Source: Mycobacterium sp. IS-1496
Lineage (GTDB): Bacteria > Actinomycetota > Actinomycetes > Mycobacteriales > Mycobacteriaceae
Length of the DNA stretch: 64,000 bases
NCBI RefSeq assembly: GCF_001499995.1
Contig: NZ_LQIU01000006.1
Location: forward strand, 47,443-111,442
Direction of reading: 5' to 3'
Of the stretch, positions 1-9,067 are shown in pieces. Position numbers and translations under genes: made by a program. Numbering within the stretch: position 1 is the first letter of the stretch; each line of letters starts with the position of its first letter. The notes under the pieces were generated by a model that had not been told where the DNA came from, did no database searches, and saw nothing but the letters and a program-made list of their open reading frames with translations.

Positions 1-314
1 CGCCGCGATCGAGTAGCTCATCGTCATGACGTTTGTCGGTGGCGTGATCCGGTCGAGCCCTGCTTCAACGTGCAGTGAAAGACGATTAGCGGCGCGTGGG
101 CGGATACCGCGGACACGAGGCGTGACTCGCGCTCACAGGCACATTCGGATGCCCGATGCTTCCTCCGATTTCCGTCGCGCTGGCGAAAATCAACTGACCC
201 CCCGCTGCCGCGGCGGCGGTGTAGTTATGGACCGTCCCGGCCGGGAATGCACCGTCGCAGCTCGTCAACAATTGCTGACGCATCGTCGGCTTGTATGGGC
301 GGGCGGCCTGACCG
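1..314. other. No supported gene (left edge)
   Basis: Short open frames exist on both strands but none has a recognisable motif, a good ribosome binding site or protein-like composition. A frame ending AAIE-stop at 16 could be the tail of a gene cut off by the window edge, which cannot be judged from five codons. Confidence 0.4.
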
Positions 315-740
315 TCAGGCGTAGCCGACCCACCCACGGAAGGTGAACGCCGAGAAGAACTCGGTGACATCGGCGAAGCCGGCGTCCTGCAGGATCGCCC
401 GACCCTGCTCGGGTGTCAGCACAGGAACATCCTTCGCGATCGTGGTGCGCGCACTCTCCGCGTCGACGGGCTCGATCCCCGACGCCACCAGGTTCGCGGC
501 GTGACGTCGCATCCACGACTCCCGCTCGGCCTCGTCGCGCTGCGGAGAACTCAGGTGCATCACGACGAACGGAGCCCCGCGCGCCAGCCGTCGCCGCACC
601 TTCGCCGCGGTGCGGCGCCGTTCGTCCGGCGGGAGGAATTGCAGCGTCAGCAGGCTGGTCGCGGCGGCGAACGGACCCCACGGCGCGTCGTCGACGTACC
701 CGTGGTGCATGCGGACCCTCGCCGCATGCGGCCGCCTGGG
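315..740 (-). pseudogene. 5'-truncated class I SAM methyltransferase
   Basis: The frame encodes the C-terminal half of a ubiE/Methyltransf_25-like protein. The segment with VRMHHGYVDD, the stretch TSLLTLQFLPPDERR (post-motif III region) and the C-terminal FADVTEFFSAFTFRGW are typical of mycobacterial SAM-dependent methyltransferases. The N-terminal part with the glycine-rich SAM loop (motif I) is missing. Upstream of about 740 the frame runs into antisense sequence of the neighbouring lipoprotein gene and loses family resemblance. The longest in-frame product from an ATG (710) would be 131 residues, against about 220-240 for intact relatives. It is probably a decayed remnant left by a rearrangement whose other side is the lipoprotein gene starting at 816. 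Confidence 0.6.
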
Positions 741-815
741 TCGAAACCCGGCGGTGAGCGTCCGCCGGAGGTAACGTCCGGCCCAGGGGCCCAGCTCAGA
801 GGCGGTGGCGCGACG

Positions 816-2081
816 ATGATCGTTCCCCAGCACGGCAGAACCCGGACATCGCTGCGCATCGCGGCCGGTGTGGCGGCGCTCCTGCTCGGCTGTTCGTCCA
901 CCTCCGCACCGGAGGTCTCCGCACCGGAGGTCTCCGCACCGCAGACCTCCGCGCTGCGCACCATCGACCCGCAGGCCCTCCAGCAGCTCGTCGACGGGCT
1001 CGCCGACGAGTTGACGGTGCCCGGCGCGTTCGTCCTCATCCACACGCCCCGGGGCCGGTTCACCGCCGCGGCGGGCACCACCGAACTCGGCACCCAAGAT
1101 CCGCCTGCCGCCGACACCCACTTCCGCATCGCCTCCAACACCAAGACCATGACGGCGGCGCTGATCGTGCTACTCGCGCAGGACGGCAAGGTGGCGTTCA
1201 CCGACCCGGTCACCACCTACGTCCCGGACGTGCCGAACGGTGAGAACATCACCGTCGCACAGCTTCTCACCATGCGCAGCGGCCTCTACGGGTACACCGC
1301 AGACCCCGCGCTGGCGGCCGTCATGGACGCCGAGCCCCAGAAGTCCTGGACGCCCGCGGAGGTACTCGCCATCGCGTTCCGGCATCCACCGCAGTTCGCG
1401 CCCGACTCCGCCTACGAGTACAGCAACACCAACTACGCACTGCTCGGTCTGATCGCCGAGAAGGCCGGCGGCCGACCCCTGGCCGAGCAGTTCCACGACC
1501 GGCTGTTCGCTCCCGCCGGACTCACCCAGACGTCCCTGCCCGCCGCCGACGACACGGCCATGCCCAGGCCCTACTCGCACGGCTACATGTACGGCGGCAG
1601 TTTCTACGCCCTCGCCGACGACCCGTATCCGGCTGACATGCAGGCCGCCGCCCGCGCCGGGACACTGCGACCCGTCGACTACACAGACCAGAACCCCTCG
1701 TACGCCACCGCGGCGGGTGGGGCGATCTCCACCGCCGCCGACCTGTCCACCTGGATGAAGGCGCTCGTCACCGGCAAGGTCTTCGACGCCGACCACCACC
1801 GGCAGTGGACGGCTAGCCTGCGACCCGAGGATCCCGACACTCCCGACGGTCAGCAGTACGGGTACGGGATCTCCTATCAGCGGTTCGGCCCGAACGCCGC
1901 GATGTTCTACCACGGCGGGGAACTGCCCGGCTTCAATTCGTTCATGGGATACGACCCGGACAATGACGTCACCCTGGTGATCTGGACGAACCTCACGCTG
2001 TCGCCCGATGGCAGGACCACCGCACAGGCGATGCTGGCGCCGTTGCTCGAGGAGATCTACGCCGGGTTGTCGCTGGGATGA
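816..2081 (+). CDS. Lipoprotein serine hydrolase (beta-lactamase/DD-peptidase family)
   Basis: Predicted 421-residue exported lipoprotein of the serine beta-lactamase-like/class C (esterase, DD-peptidase) superfamily. A lipobox LLGC ends at Cys26 after a short basic N-terminus and hydrophobic core. Catalytic motifs are all present: SxxK as Ser107-Asn-Thr-Lys110, YxN as Tyr202-Ser-Asn204 in YEYSNTNYALLG, and the third motif as His366-Gly-Gly. Residues 31-45 are a threefold EVSAP-type repeat encoded by a 15-bp tandem. The ATG at 816 was chosen because it places the signal peptide correctly; the frame stays open far upstream but that stretch is antisense to the methyltransferase remnant. Substrate (peptidoglycan peptide, beta-lactam or ester) cannot be told from sequence. 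It probably acts at the outer face of the membrane. Confidence 0.85.
   Translation: MIVPQHGRTRTSLRIAAGVAALLLGCSSTSAPEVSAPEVSAPQTSALRTIDPQALQQLVDGLADELTVPGAFVLIHTPRGRFTAAAGTTELGTQDPPAADTHFRIASNTKTMTAALIVLLAQDGKVAFTDPVTTYVPDVPNGENITVAQLLTMRSGLYGYTADPALAAVMDAEPQKSWTPAEVLAIAFRHPPQFAPDSAYEYSNTNYALLGLIAEKAGGRPLAEQFHDRLFAPAGLTQTSLPAADDTAMPRPYSHGYMYGGSFYALADDPYPADMQAAARAGTLRPVDYTDQNPSYATAAGGAISTAADLSTWMKALVTGKVFDADHHRQWTASLRPEDPDTPDGQQYGYGISYQRFGPNAAMFYHGGELPGFNSFMGYDPDNDVTLVIWTNLTLSPDGRTTAQAMLAPLLEEIYAGLSLG
906..950 (+). repeat. 15-bp in-frame tandem repeat, three copies
   Basis: The unit gcaccggaggtctcc occurs at 906-920 and 921-935, followed by a degenerate third copy at 936-950. It encodes the Ala/Pro/Glu/Val/Ser-rich linker just after the lipidated cysteine of the hydrolase. 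Copy number could vary by slippage without changing the frame, altering only tether length. Confidence 0.9.
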
Positions 2082-2148
2082 GCATCAGCCGCCGACGTGT
2101 GTCGCGCCCGTGACCTGATCGCGACGGGAACCGTGAACGCTCGACCCC

Positions 2149-2325
2149 GTGACGGCGGTCGAGATGATCTATCTGGTGGCGGCGACACTGTGGATCGTCG
2201 TGGTCGTCGCCGCGCTCGGCATCGGGGTGCGGCTGATGATCAAGATGCGTGCCCGACGCCGGCGGATGAACCAGATCCTCGCGGTGGTGCGGCTGCCGCT
2301 CCTGCTCGCCGGGCGACGCCGTTAG
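2149..2325 (+). CDS. Small single-pass membrane protein (58 aa)
   Basis: A short frame starting GTG (or ATG at 2164) and stopping TAG at 2323 encodes a 58-residue protein. It has one strong hydrophobic segment (about residues 7-30, with WIVVVVAALGIGV) followed by a very basic cytoplasmic tail (RARRRR). The composition is that of a genuine N-out/C-in membrane peptide, not a GC-rich shadow. It lies 67 bp downstream of the lipoprotein hydrolase and converges with the papain-like gene, overlapping it by 4 bp. No family recognised. Confidence 0.55.
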   Translation: MTAVEMIYLVAATLWIVVVVAALGIGVRLMIKMRARRRRMNQILAVVRLPLLLAGRRR

Positions 2326-3011
2326 CCGACGACCGCGATCTCGGCGCCGAGGCGGTACGGGCCGGCCAGCGGCAGGTCGTCCCCGCTCCAGAACGATCCC
2401 GGGTCGAACCAGTTGTCGTGCTTCTCGGTGGCCAGCAGACCCATCTCCTCGAAGGTGATCGCCACCGTCTCGGCGCAGTACGCCGTCTGCAGCGCCGTTC
2501 GCTTGCGTGCCCTGGCGCGTTCGGCGGACTCACGGACCCTGCGGTGCACGTAGGGCAGTCCGCGGGTGAAGTCGCTGACGACGGGCAGGCGGCCGCGCAG
2601 CCAGCGCCCGGTGAGCCGCGCGGTGCTGGGAAACGGGGTGCCGTCCATGCGGGCGATCACCCGCAGCATCCGGTCCTCCTGTGCGCGTGTCACCTCCGGC
2701 GTCAGCTGCCGCAGCCAGCACCGCTGACCGTAGGTCTGCGTCCACCGCTCGACGGCCTCGCGGGCGTCGTTGAGCTGCACGCCGCGGTGATGGGTGCCGG
2801 TCCACATGTCGAGCAGCTTGTCGCCGAGTTCGGCGTGCCAGATCAACGGCGGAAGGTCGTCGATCGCGACGGTCATGCCGACATGGTTGACCGGCGCGTT
2901 CGTCATCGCCTGAATCGCGCGGTCGGGTCCCGACACACCCCGGAACAGCCAGACGTCCCCGGTGCGGGTGTCGTCGAGCGCCCGGGCCAGCGACACGGTG
3001 TTGGCGTTCAC
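2322..3011 (-). CDS. Permuted papain-like (YiiX/NlpC-P60-type) protein
   Basis: A 229-residue protein with the layout of the YiiX/YaeF permuted NlpC/P60 papain-like family. It begins GDVWLFRG, continues with NHVGMTV (candidate catalytic His) and has a late YCAETVAITFEEMGLL block (candidate catalytic Cys). In permuted members the His precedes the Cys, as here. Family members act on amide bonds or lipids; the target here is unknown. There is no clear signal peptide, so it may be cytoplasmic or membrane-associated. The start at 3011 gives a normal N-terminus directly before the GDVWLFRG strand. Confidence 0.7.
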   Translation of the reverse strand: MNANTVSLARALDDTRTGDVWLFRGVSGPDRAIQAMTNAPVNHVGMTVAIDDLPPLIWHAELGDKLLDMWTGTHHRGVQLNDAREAVERWTQTYGQRCWLRQLTPEVTRAQEDRMLRVIARMDGTPFPSTARLTGRWLRGRLPVVSDFTRGLPYVHRRVRESAERARARKRTALQTAYCAETVAITFEEMGLLATEKHDNWFDPGSFWSGDDLPLAGPYRLGAEIAVVG

Positions 3012-3037
3012 CAGCGCAGCTTAGGCACACTCATGGC

Positions 3038-3199
3038 ATGCGCAGCGTCTGGAAGTGGGTCGGGTTGGCCGGTGTCGCCGGTGTCGTGGCCGGCGGGGCC
3101 TTCGTGGCGCGCGATCAGCGTCGGCGCCGGGCCTACACGCCGGACGACATCCGGGCGCGTCTGCATCAGCGGCTCGACGAATCCGAACCGCCGCGCTGA
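3038..3199 (+). CDS. Small membrane-anchored protein (53 aa)
   Basis: An ATG-initiated 53-residue frame encoding a short N-terminal membrane anchor ([17 protein letters not shown], about residues 8-24). A basic [19 protein letters not shown] helix and an acidic end follow. It is divergent from the papain-like gene (26 bp between starts) and its 3' end overlaps the end of the adenylate cyclase gene on the other strand by 34 bp. I recall similar short proteins in other mycobacteria but cannot assign a function. Confidence 0.65.
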   Translation: MRSVWKWVGLAGVAGVVAGGAFVARDQRRRRAYTPDDIRARLHQRLDESEPPR

Positions 3200-3981
3200 C
3201 CGGTCACCGCGTACACGTGGTGCTTGCCCGAGAAACCCTTCAACGAGACCTCGCGGCCGTCGCCGATGGCCACCCCGTCCGCGTCGGAAAGCGCATCGCG
3301 CACCGCCTCGCTGACCAGGATCTCGCCGCCGTCGGCCTCGGCGGCCACCCGCGCCGCCAGTGCGACGTTGCGGCCGAACAGGTCCTCGCCGCGCCGGACC
3401 GACTTGCCGGTGTGGATCCCGATGCGCACCCGGATCCCGTTCGGCCGTCGGCGCAGCGAGTGCTGCAGGGCGATTGCACACCGCACCGCGTTCTCGGGTG
3501 AGGCGAACGCCACCATGAACCCGTCGCCCTGACTCTTCACCACATGACCCTCGTGGTCCTTCACATGCCGCTCCACCGAACGGGCGTGCCTGCCGATCAG
3601 CCGCGCCCAGGCCCGGTCACCGATCCGGTTGTTCAGCGCCGTCGAATCCTCGATGTCGGAGAACATGATCGTCACCCTGCCGTTGGGTGCCAGCCGCGCC
3701 AGGTCGGGGCGTTCGACGGCGAACCAGTCGGCGAGGTCCTCGATGGACGAACTGATCGCGCCGCCGAAACCCCTCTCGCGCACCAGGTTCGCGGTCTGCC
3801 ACACGTGTTTGACCGCTTCGCGGCCGCCGCTGAGCAGCATGCTCCTGGTGTCGACGCGGGCGCGCAGTTCGTCGGCCTCATCGCGGGTCCGGGTGAACAT
3901 CACCCACAGCGTGACGAGGCCGACCGCCTCGGCCGCCGCGACGACAGCGAGTACCACGGCGGCGATCTCGGGTCCGGTCAT
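3166..3981 (-). CDS. Membrane-anchored class III adenylate/guanylate cyclase
   Basis: A 271-residue protein. It has an N-terminal transmembrane helix (about residues 6-29), a charged linker and a C-terminal class III nucleotide cyclase domain (about 100-260). The two metal-binding aspartates are present: Asp109 in [10 protein letters not shown] and Asp153 in KSQGDGF. Lys149 is placed like the adenine-selecting lysine, so ATP is the likely substrate and cAMP the product. At the position where most cyclases have a transition-state Asn, four residues before the Arg (VALAAR), this protein has Ala, with an Asn two residues earlier; activity is therefore not certain. The start at 3981 lies 4 bp after the aminotransferase fusion stop, so the two are probably co-transcribed. 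Confidence 0.85.
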   Translation of the reverse strand: MTGPEIAAVVLAVVAAAEAVGLVTLWVMFTRTRDEADELRARVDTRSMLLSGGREAVKHVWQTANLVRERGFGGAISSSIEDLADWFAVERPDLARLAPNGRVTIMFSDIEDSTALNNRIGDRAWARLIGRHARSVERHVKDHEGHVVKSQGDGFMVAFASPENAVRCAIALQHSLRRRPNGIRVRIGIHTGKSVRRGEDLFGRNVALAARVAAEADGGEILVSEAVRDALSDADGVAIGDGREVSLKGFSGKHHVYAVTGQRGGSDSSSR

Positions 3982-3985
3982 GCGA

Positions 3986-6919
3986 TCACCACCCTTCCGT
4001 GAGCACCCGGTCGAGTGCGTCGACGTAGAAGTCGGCGGACTCGGTGTCGATGCACAGCGGTGGTTTGGTCTTGAGGATGTTCGAATGGTCGCCGGTCGGC
4101 TGGATGACGACGCCGAGTTCGAGCATGCGCTCGCAGATGGCCGCGGTCTCCTCGGTCGCCGGCTCCAGCGTCTCGCGGTCGCGCACCATCTCGACGCCGA
4201 GATACAACCCGACCCCGTGCACTGTGCCGATGATCGGGTGCTTCTCGCCCAGTGCCTCCAGCCGCGCCTTGAGCTGTCCGCCCACCCGAACGGCGTTGCC
4301 CTGCAGATCTTCTGAGCACAGCACATCGAGCACCGTCAGACCGATCGCACATGAGAGCGGGCTGCCGCCGGTCGAGGAGAAGAAGTAGCCCTGGGAGCGG
4401 AACGCCTCGGCGACCGCCCGGCTGGTGATGACCGCGCCGAGCGGATAGCCGTTGCCGGTCGACTTCGCCATCGACACGATGTCGGGCACCACACCCTGCT
4501 GCTCGAACCCCCAGAACCAGTGTCCGAGACGGCCGTAACCGACCTGGACCTCGTCGGCGATCGCCAGACCGCCTGCGCCGCGCACCGCCGCGTACACCTG
4601 CCGCAGGTACCCGTCGGGCAGCGCCATGCCACCGGCGTTGCCGTACACCGATTCGCAGATGAACCCGGCCGGCGCGCGACCGTCGGCGACGAGTTGCTCG
4701 ACCTGCGCCACGGCCTCGGTGGCGTAGCGGCCGACGTCGGGCCCGCGGTACTTGCCGCGGAAGCTGTTCGGCGACTCCACGGTGTGCACCCAGTCCGGCC
4801 GGGTGGCCAGCGCGTTGGGATTGTCGGCGGTGGAGGTGGACACCGCGTCGGTGCCGTAGGTCCAGCCGTGGTACGCCTCGCGCATCGCGACGACGTCCCG
4901 GCGTCCCGTGGCGGCGAGCGCCAGCCGGATCGCCAGATCGCTTGCCTCCGAACCGGAATTGACCAGGAAGACGGTGTCGAGCGGGTCGGGCAGTTCGGCG
5001 GCGAGCCGCTCGCTGTACTCGACGACCGCGCTGTAGTTGAACCGCGAGTTCGTGTTGAGTTTGCGCAGTTGCCTGGCCGCGGTGTCGGCCACCCGTGGAT
5101 GGGCGTGCCCCAGCACCGTGACGTTGTTGACCATGTCGAGGTAGCAGCGACCCGCGGTCGACATCAGGTAGTGCCGCCAGCCGCGTTCGATCTGCGGTGG
5201 CCTGCGGTAGTAGTGCTCCTGCACCGGCGCGAAACTGCGGTCGCGCCGCTCGACCAGGTCGGCGACGGGGGAGTCCGGCGCCTCCCGTGGCAGACCGAGC
5301 AGTGGCCGCGGATCGCATACCTGCGCCAACCACCCCGACGCCACCTCGGGACGCACCAGCGCCGGCGCGGGTACCGCACCGACCGGGCGGACCGCGACCT
5401 CGGACCACCGCGCGGCGTCGGCGTGAGCGAGTGGATCGCCGGCCCGTACATCCGTGGTCACGAGGGCGGGACGCACGCCGGTCACCATCACCTCGAAGTC
5501 ACTACCGCGCAGTGTGACACCGTCCTCGCCGCTGGCCGTCACCTCACCGTCCCAGGGCGCCACGAGCGTGAGCGCCTCGGCGGGCCACAGTCCGACTCCG
5601 GTCGGCACCACGTCGGCGCTGCGCTGGCTCAACGCGGGCGCCAGCGTCAGGCGCGGCTCGGCGAAGCGGGTGAGCACCAGCGTCGCTCCGCGCGCGACCG
5701 CGTCTGCAGCGAGCCCGTCCTCGACGCCTTCGGACAGCCAGCCACCGGGGATGAACGCAAAGTCGTACACCTCCGACGTTGTCGAGAGATTCAATGTGAC
5801 AACGTTTTCCGCACCGACCATCGGCGCGGCGGCGGTGACCTCGGCACGTGGCGCGGCGACGCCGAGCTCGGCGCGCAACATCGCGGTCATCACGTCCATC
5901 GGCACGGACATCGCCTGGTCGAACATCCGCCACTCACCGGCGGACTGTTCGGTGACGTACGTGTTGTCCGGGTCGAGTTCGGCCTGCTGGGCGCCGCTGA
6001 CGATGAGCACCGCCGTCCGCAGCACGACCATCGGCCACAACGCGTCGATCTCCGCGTCCGTCAGCGGCCGGATGGCGTGGAACGCGCGCACCGCGGGCAG
6101 GATCGACACGGGCTCGGTTCCGGGATGCCCCAGCACCGACGATGCGGCGATCGCCAGCTCCGACACCGCCCAGCTCTCGGTGAGGTCGCCGAAGTCGATC
6201 ACCCCGTCGGGGCGGCGGGTGCCGTCGGCCGCCGGGGTCACGACGACGTTGGCGTCGGTGATGTCGAGGTGCACGGCCTGGCGGGGGAGTGCGTCGGCGA
6301 CGCGGTCGAGGCGCTCGGCGGCCTCGCGGGCAGCGGTCGAGACCCGCTCGCGCTGCGCCGGGTCGGCGACGTGGCCGATCAGCGCGGCGACCACGTCGGC
6401 GCCGTACCGCAGATCCCACTGCAGGACCCGGTCGAGGCCCTCGTGCCCGAACCCGGCCAGCGCCCGGCTGACCCGCGCCGCGACCTCGCCGAGCCCCGCG
6501 ACCGCGGCCGGACCGAGATGTCCGGCGTCGATCAGCGTGCCGCCGGGCAGGTACCGCAGCAACCGGACCAGCAGCCCGTCGACCGTCGTGACCTCGGCGC
6601 CGTCGGAGTTGGGCAGCGGCACCGCGATCCGCAGCGCGGGTTCGGCCTCGGCGATCAGTGTCGCCGCCGCGTCCTGCGCCGCGATCTCGACGGCGTTGAA
6701 GGCGGGGTTGGCCACCTTCAGCACGCCCGCCACCTCACCGGTGTCGGTGCCGCGCACCAGGAAGTTCTTGTCCTGCTGGCTGCCCAGGGAGACGGCGTCG
6801 CCGTCGATGCCGTAGTGCGTGGCGAGGATGTGGCGCGCCTGGGCTTCGCTGACGCGCGGGGCGGGGAGCGCCGGTTGTTCGAGGAAGTCGAACCCGGCGG
6901 TGCGACGACCGGCGGTCAC
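3986..6919 (-). CDS. APH-family kinase / M23-like domain / class III aminotransferase-fold fusion
   Basis: A 977-residue three-part protein. Residues 1 to about 330 form an aminoglycoside-phosphotransferase/choline-kinase-type kinase: Lys68 in VLKVA, catalytic loop His217-x-Asp219 with Asn224, and Asp242 in IDFGD. About 340-540 is a beta-rich part resembling an M23/lipoyl-like domain ([15 protein letters not shown]). About 545-977 is a PLP-dependent class III aminotransferase fold with [21 protein letters not shown] and the Schiff-base Lys819 in AKSTGNG. Similar bacterial fusions combine homologues of hydroxylysine kinase with the ethanolamine-phosphate/phosphohydroxylysine phospho-lyases. 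By that analogy it may phosphorylate an amino alcohol and then eliminate the phosphate; the exact substrate is inference. The start codon overlaps the alpha/beta-hydrolase stop by 4 bp, implying translational coupling. Confidence 0.85.
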   Translation of the reverse strand: MTAGRRTAGFDFLEQPALPAPRVSEAQARHILATHYGIDGDAVSLGSQQDKNFLVRGTDTGEVAGVLKVANPAFNAVEIAAQDAAATLIAEAEPALRIAVPLPNSDGAEVTTVDGLLVRLLRYLPGGTLIDAGHLGPAAVAGLGEVAARVSRALAGFGHEGLDRVLQWDLRYGADVVAALIGHVADPAQRERVSTAAREAAERLDRVADALPRQAVHLDITDANVVVTPAADGTRRPDGVIDFGDLTESWAVSELAIAASSVLGHPGTEPVSILPAVRAFHAIRPLTDAEIDALWPMVVLRTAVLIVSGAQQAELDPDNTYVTEQSAGEWRMFDQAMSVPMDVMTAMLRAELGVAAPRAEVTAAAPMVGAENVVTLNLSTTSEVYDFAFIPGGWLSEGVEDGLAADAVARGATLVLTRFAEPRLTLAPALSQRSADVVPTGVGLWPAEALTLVAPWDGEVTASGEDGVTLRGSDFEVMVTGVRPALVTTDVRAGDPLAHADAARWSEVAVRPVGAVPAPALVRPEVASGWLAQVCDPRPLLGLPREAPDSPVADLVERRDRSFAPVQEHYYRRPPQIERGWRHYLMSTAGRCYLDMVNNVTVLGHAHPRVADTAARQLRKLNTNSRFNYSAVVEYSERLAAELPDPLDTVFLVNSGSEASDLAIRLALAATGRRDVVAMREAYHGWTYGTDAVSTSTADNPNALATRPDWVHTVESPNSFRGKYRGPDVGRYATEAVAQVEQLVADGRAPAGFICESVYGNAGGMALPDGYLRQVYAAVRGAGGLAIADEVQVGYGRLGHWFWGFEQQGVVPDIVSMAKSTGNGYPLGAVITSRAVAEAFRSQGYFFSSTGGSPLSCAIGLTVLDVLCSEDLQGNAVRVGGQLKARLEALGEKHPIIGTVHGVGLYLGVEMVRDRETLEPATEETAAICERMLELGVVIQPTGDHSNILKTKPPLCIDTESADFYVDALDRVLTEGW

Positions 6920-7782
6920 CGGCTGACGAAACCGACGACGGCTTCGGTGAACGCGTCGTTGTCGTCACCGGCGGCGGTGTGCCCGGCGTCGGACAGCTCG
7001 ACGAACTCCGCCGCGGGCACCATGCGCAGGAACTCCTGCACCCCTTCGGGACTGACCACGTCGGAGAGCTTGCCACGGATGAGCAGGATCGGAACGGTCA
7101 ACTCCACCGCGGCCTGCTCGAGCTTCTCGACCCGGATGAACGGATCGTCGCCGGGCTTGGTCAGAAACGCCGGATCCCAGTGCCAGTACCACCGCCCGTC
7201 GCGCCGGCGCAGGTTCTTCTTCAGCCCCTCCGGGCTCTTCGGTTTGGTGCGGTGCGGCAGGTAGGCGGCGACGGCCTCGGCCGCCGCGTCCAGCGTGTCG
7301 AATCCGTGGACGTGGTTGACCATGAAGTCGCGGATGCGGGCGCTGCCGTCCTTCTCGTAGCGCGGCACGACGTCGACGAGCACCAACTGGGTCACCCGCT
7401 GCGGACCCGCCTCACGGGCGACCAGGATGCCGGTCAACCCGCCCATGCTCGCGCCGATGAGCGCCACCGGCCTGCCGATCTGCTCGAGCACCTCGCACGT
7501 GTCCGCGCACAGCGTCTCCACCGAGTAGTTCGCCTCCGGTGAGCGGTCGCTGTCGCCGTGGCCCCGGCTGTCGAGCGCCACCACGTGCAGCCCCGCGTCG
7601 GCCAGGATCTGCCCGGTCTTCTTCCACGAGAAGCGGTTCTGGCCGCCGCCGTGCAGCATCAGCACGGTGGGCCGGTCGGCGGCCGACTCCGCGCCGCGGT
7701 TCCATTCGTCGCCCACGAGTGTGAGCCCTTCTGCACCCCGGAACGACACGGTCTCTGCGGTACTCACGGACACGGGCGTCAC
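6916..7782 (-). CDS. Alpha/beta hydrolase
   Basis: A 288-residue alpha/beta-hydrolase-fold enzyme. The oxyanion motif VLMLHGGGQNRFSW, the nucleophile elbow GASMGG (Ser), a late acid near RGKLSDVVSP and the C-terminal His in SDAGHTAAGDD are all visible. Substrate specificity is unknown. It is first in a three-gene unit with the kinase/aminotransferase fusion and the adenylate cyclase (4-bp overlap, then 4-bp gap). The start is GTG 7782; further in-frame GTG codons at 7773 and 7767 are possible alternatives. Confidence 0.85.
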   Translation of the reverse strand: MTPVSVSTAETVSFRGAEGLTLVGDEWNRGAESAADRPTVLMLHGGGQNRFSWKKTGQILADAGLHVVALDSRGHGDSDRSPEANYSVETLCADTCEVLEQIGRPVALIGASMGGLTGILVAREAGPQRVTQLVLVDVVPRYEKDGSARIRDFMVNHVHGFDTLDAAAEAVAAYLPHRTKPKSPEGLKKNLRRRDGRWYWHWDPAFLTKPGDDPFIRVEKLEQAAVELTVPILLIRGKLSDVVSPEGVQEFLRMVPAAEFVELSDAGHTAAGDDNDAFTEAVVGFVSR

Positions 7783-7871
7783 GTTACTCGCGGCCGATCA
7801 CGCCGACCGCGATGAGTTCGCTCGCCGCGGGCGGTCGTTACAGGCGTACCCGAGAAGCAAGGAGAGTCCCG

Positions 7872-8345
7872 ATGCCGCAGATCACCCCGTCGCTCTGGTT
7901 CGACAACGACCTGGAGGAGGCCGTCGCCTTCTACACGTCGGTGTTCCCCAATTCCGCGGTCGAGAGTTTCAGCCGCTTCACCGAGGCGTGTCCCGGGCCG
8001 ACCGGGGAAGTGGTGTCGGGGACGTTCGTCCTGGACGGCACCCGGTTCATCGGCATCAACGGCGGTCCGCAGTTCCCGTTCACCGAGGCGGTGTCGTTCA
8101 CGGTGGCCTGCAAGGACCAGGACGAGGTCGACTACTACTGGGACCGCCTGGTCGACGGCGGCGAGGAGTCGATGTGCGGGTGGCTCAAGGACCGGTTCGG
8201 GGTGAGCTGGCAGATCGTGCCCGACCGTCTCACCGAACTGCTCGACGACCCCGACCCGGTGCGGGCGGCGGCGGCGTCGAAGGCGATGCTGGGGATGCGC
8301 AAGATCATCATCGCCGAACTCGAGGAGGCCGTCGTCGCCGCCTGA
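7872..8345 (+). CDS. VOC-superfamily protein (PhnB-like)
   Basis: A 157-residue protein of the vicinal oxygen chelate/PhnB-like ('3-demethylubiquinone-9 3-methyltransferase' in databases) family. It starts ITPSLWFDNDLEEAVAFYTSVFPNS, with NGGPQFPFTEAVSF in the middle and FGVSWQIVPDRL near the C-terminus. Despite the family label, these proteins are usually small glyoxalase-fold proteins of unknown reaction. The ATG at 7872 has an AAGGAG ribosome binding site about 8 nt upstream. It is divergent from the alpha/beta hydrolase. Confidence 0.85.
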   Translation: MPQITPSLWFDNDLEEAVAFYTSVFPNSAVESFSRFTEACPGPTGEVVSGTFVLDGTRFIGINGGPQFPFTEAVSFTVACKDQDEVDYYWDRLVDGGEESMCGWLKDRFGVSWQIVPDRLTELLDDPDPVRAAAASKAMLGMRKIIIAELEEAVVAA

Positions 8346-8443
8346 GCGGTGCGGCACGTCGCCGACTGACACCCGCGGCCCGCCACGTAACGTTTGGCGG
8401 AAGGCCGGGATGAGGTGATCCCGGGTGCCGCAGAGGAGCAGAC

Positions 8444-9067
8444 ATGGCAGACGATGCCCCCGCCCCCCACGGCGAACCGACCGCGGGTGCCGACGACGAG
8501 CCCGCGGTCGACCCCGCCGCCCAATCCGCCGGATCCGCCGAACCGGCCGAACCCGCCGAACCGGCCGACTCCGGCCCGGACGGTGTCTCGTCGGTACGGA
8601 AGGTGCTCGTCGCCGGGCTCGCGCTCGTCGTCGCCCTGGCCGCGCTGACCGGCTGGTTCGGGTACCGGGCCTACCAGAACAACCAGGACCAGAAGGAGCG
8701 GGAGCTCTTCCTCCAGGTGGGCCGTCAGGCCGCGCAGAACCTGACGACCATCGACTGGGAGCGGGCCGAGGCCGACGTGCAGCGGGTGCTCGACGTGGCG
8801 ACCGGCACCTTCTACGACGACTTCCAGAAGCGGGCCGAACCGTTCCTCGAGGTGGTCAAGGAGGCGAAGTCCAAGTCCGTGGGCGCCCTCGGCGAGGCCG
8901 GAGTGGAGTCGATCTCCGGCGACGAGGCGGAGGTGCTGGTGTCGGTCACGGTGAAGTCGTCGAACGCCGGCGCACCCGAGCAGGCGCCGCGCGCGTGGCG
9001 CATGCGGCTCACCGTGCAACGGGTCGGCGACGGCGCCAAGGTCTCCCAGGTGGAGTTCGTACAGTGA
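8444..9067 (+). CDS. Mce-associated membrane protein
   Basis: A 207-residue protein with an acidic, Pro/Ala/Glu-rich cytoplasmic N-terminus (about 1-48) and one transmembrane helix (VLVAGLALVVALAALTGWFGY). A periplasmic domain follows, of the type seen in Rv1362c/Rv1363c and the mas genes of mce operons: QVGRQAAQNLTTIDWERAEADVQRVLDVATGTFYDDF. Such proteins are thought to support Mce lipid transporters at the membrane, but no mce operon lies in this window. It is translationally coupled to the next gene (stop and GTG start overlap). Confidence 0.85.
   Translation: MADDAPAPHGEPTAGADDEPAVDPAAQSAGSAEPAEPAEPADSGPDGVSSVRKVLVAGLALVVALAALTGWFGYRAYQNNQDQKERELFLQVGRQAAQNLTTIDWERAEADVQRVLDVATGTFYDDFQKRAEPFLEVVKEAKSKSVGALGEAGVESISGDEAEVLVSVTVKSSNAGAPEQAPRAWRMRLTVQRVGDGAKVSQVEFVQ

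Noticed and set aside
2097..3314. 405-codon plus-strand frame
   Set aside because: Shadow across the papain-like gene; only the short membrane protein frames at 2149 and 3038 on that strand have protein-like composition.
4520..7264. 914-codon plus-strand frame across the kinase/aminotransferase fusion
   Set aside because: Arg/Gly/His-rich antisense shadow; the minus-strand protein has conserved kinase and PLP motifs.
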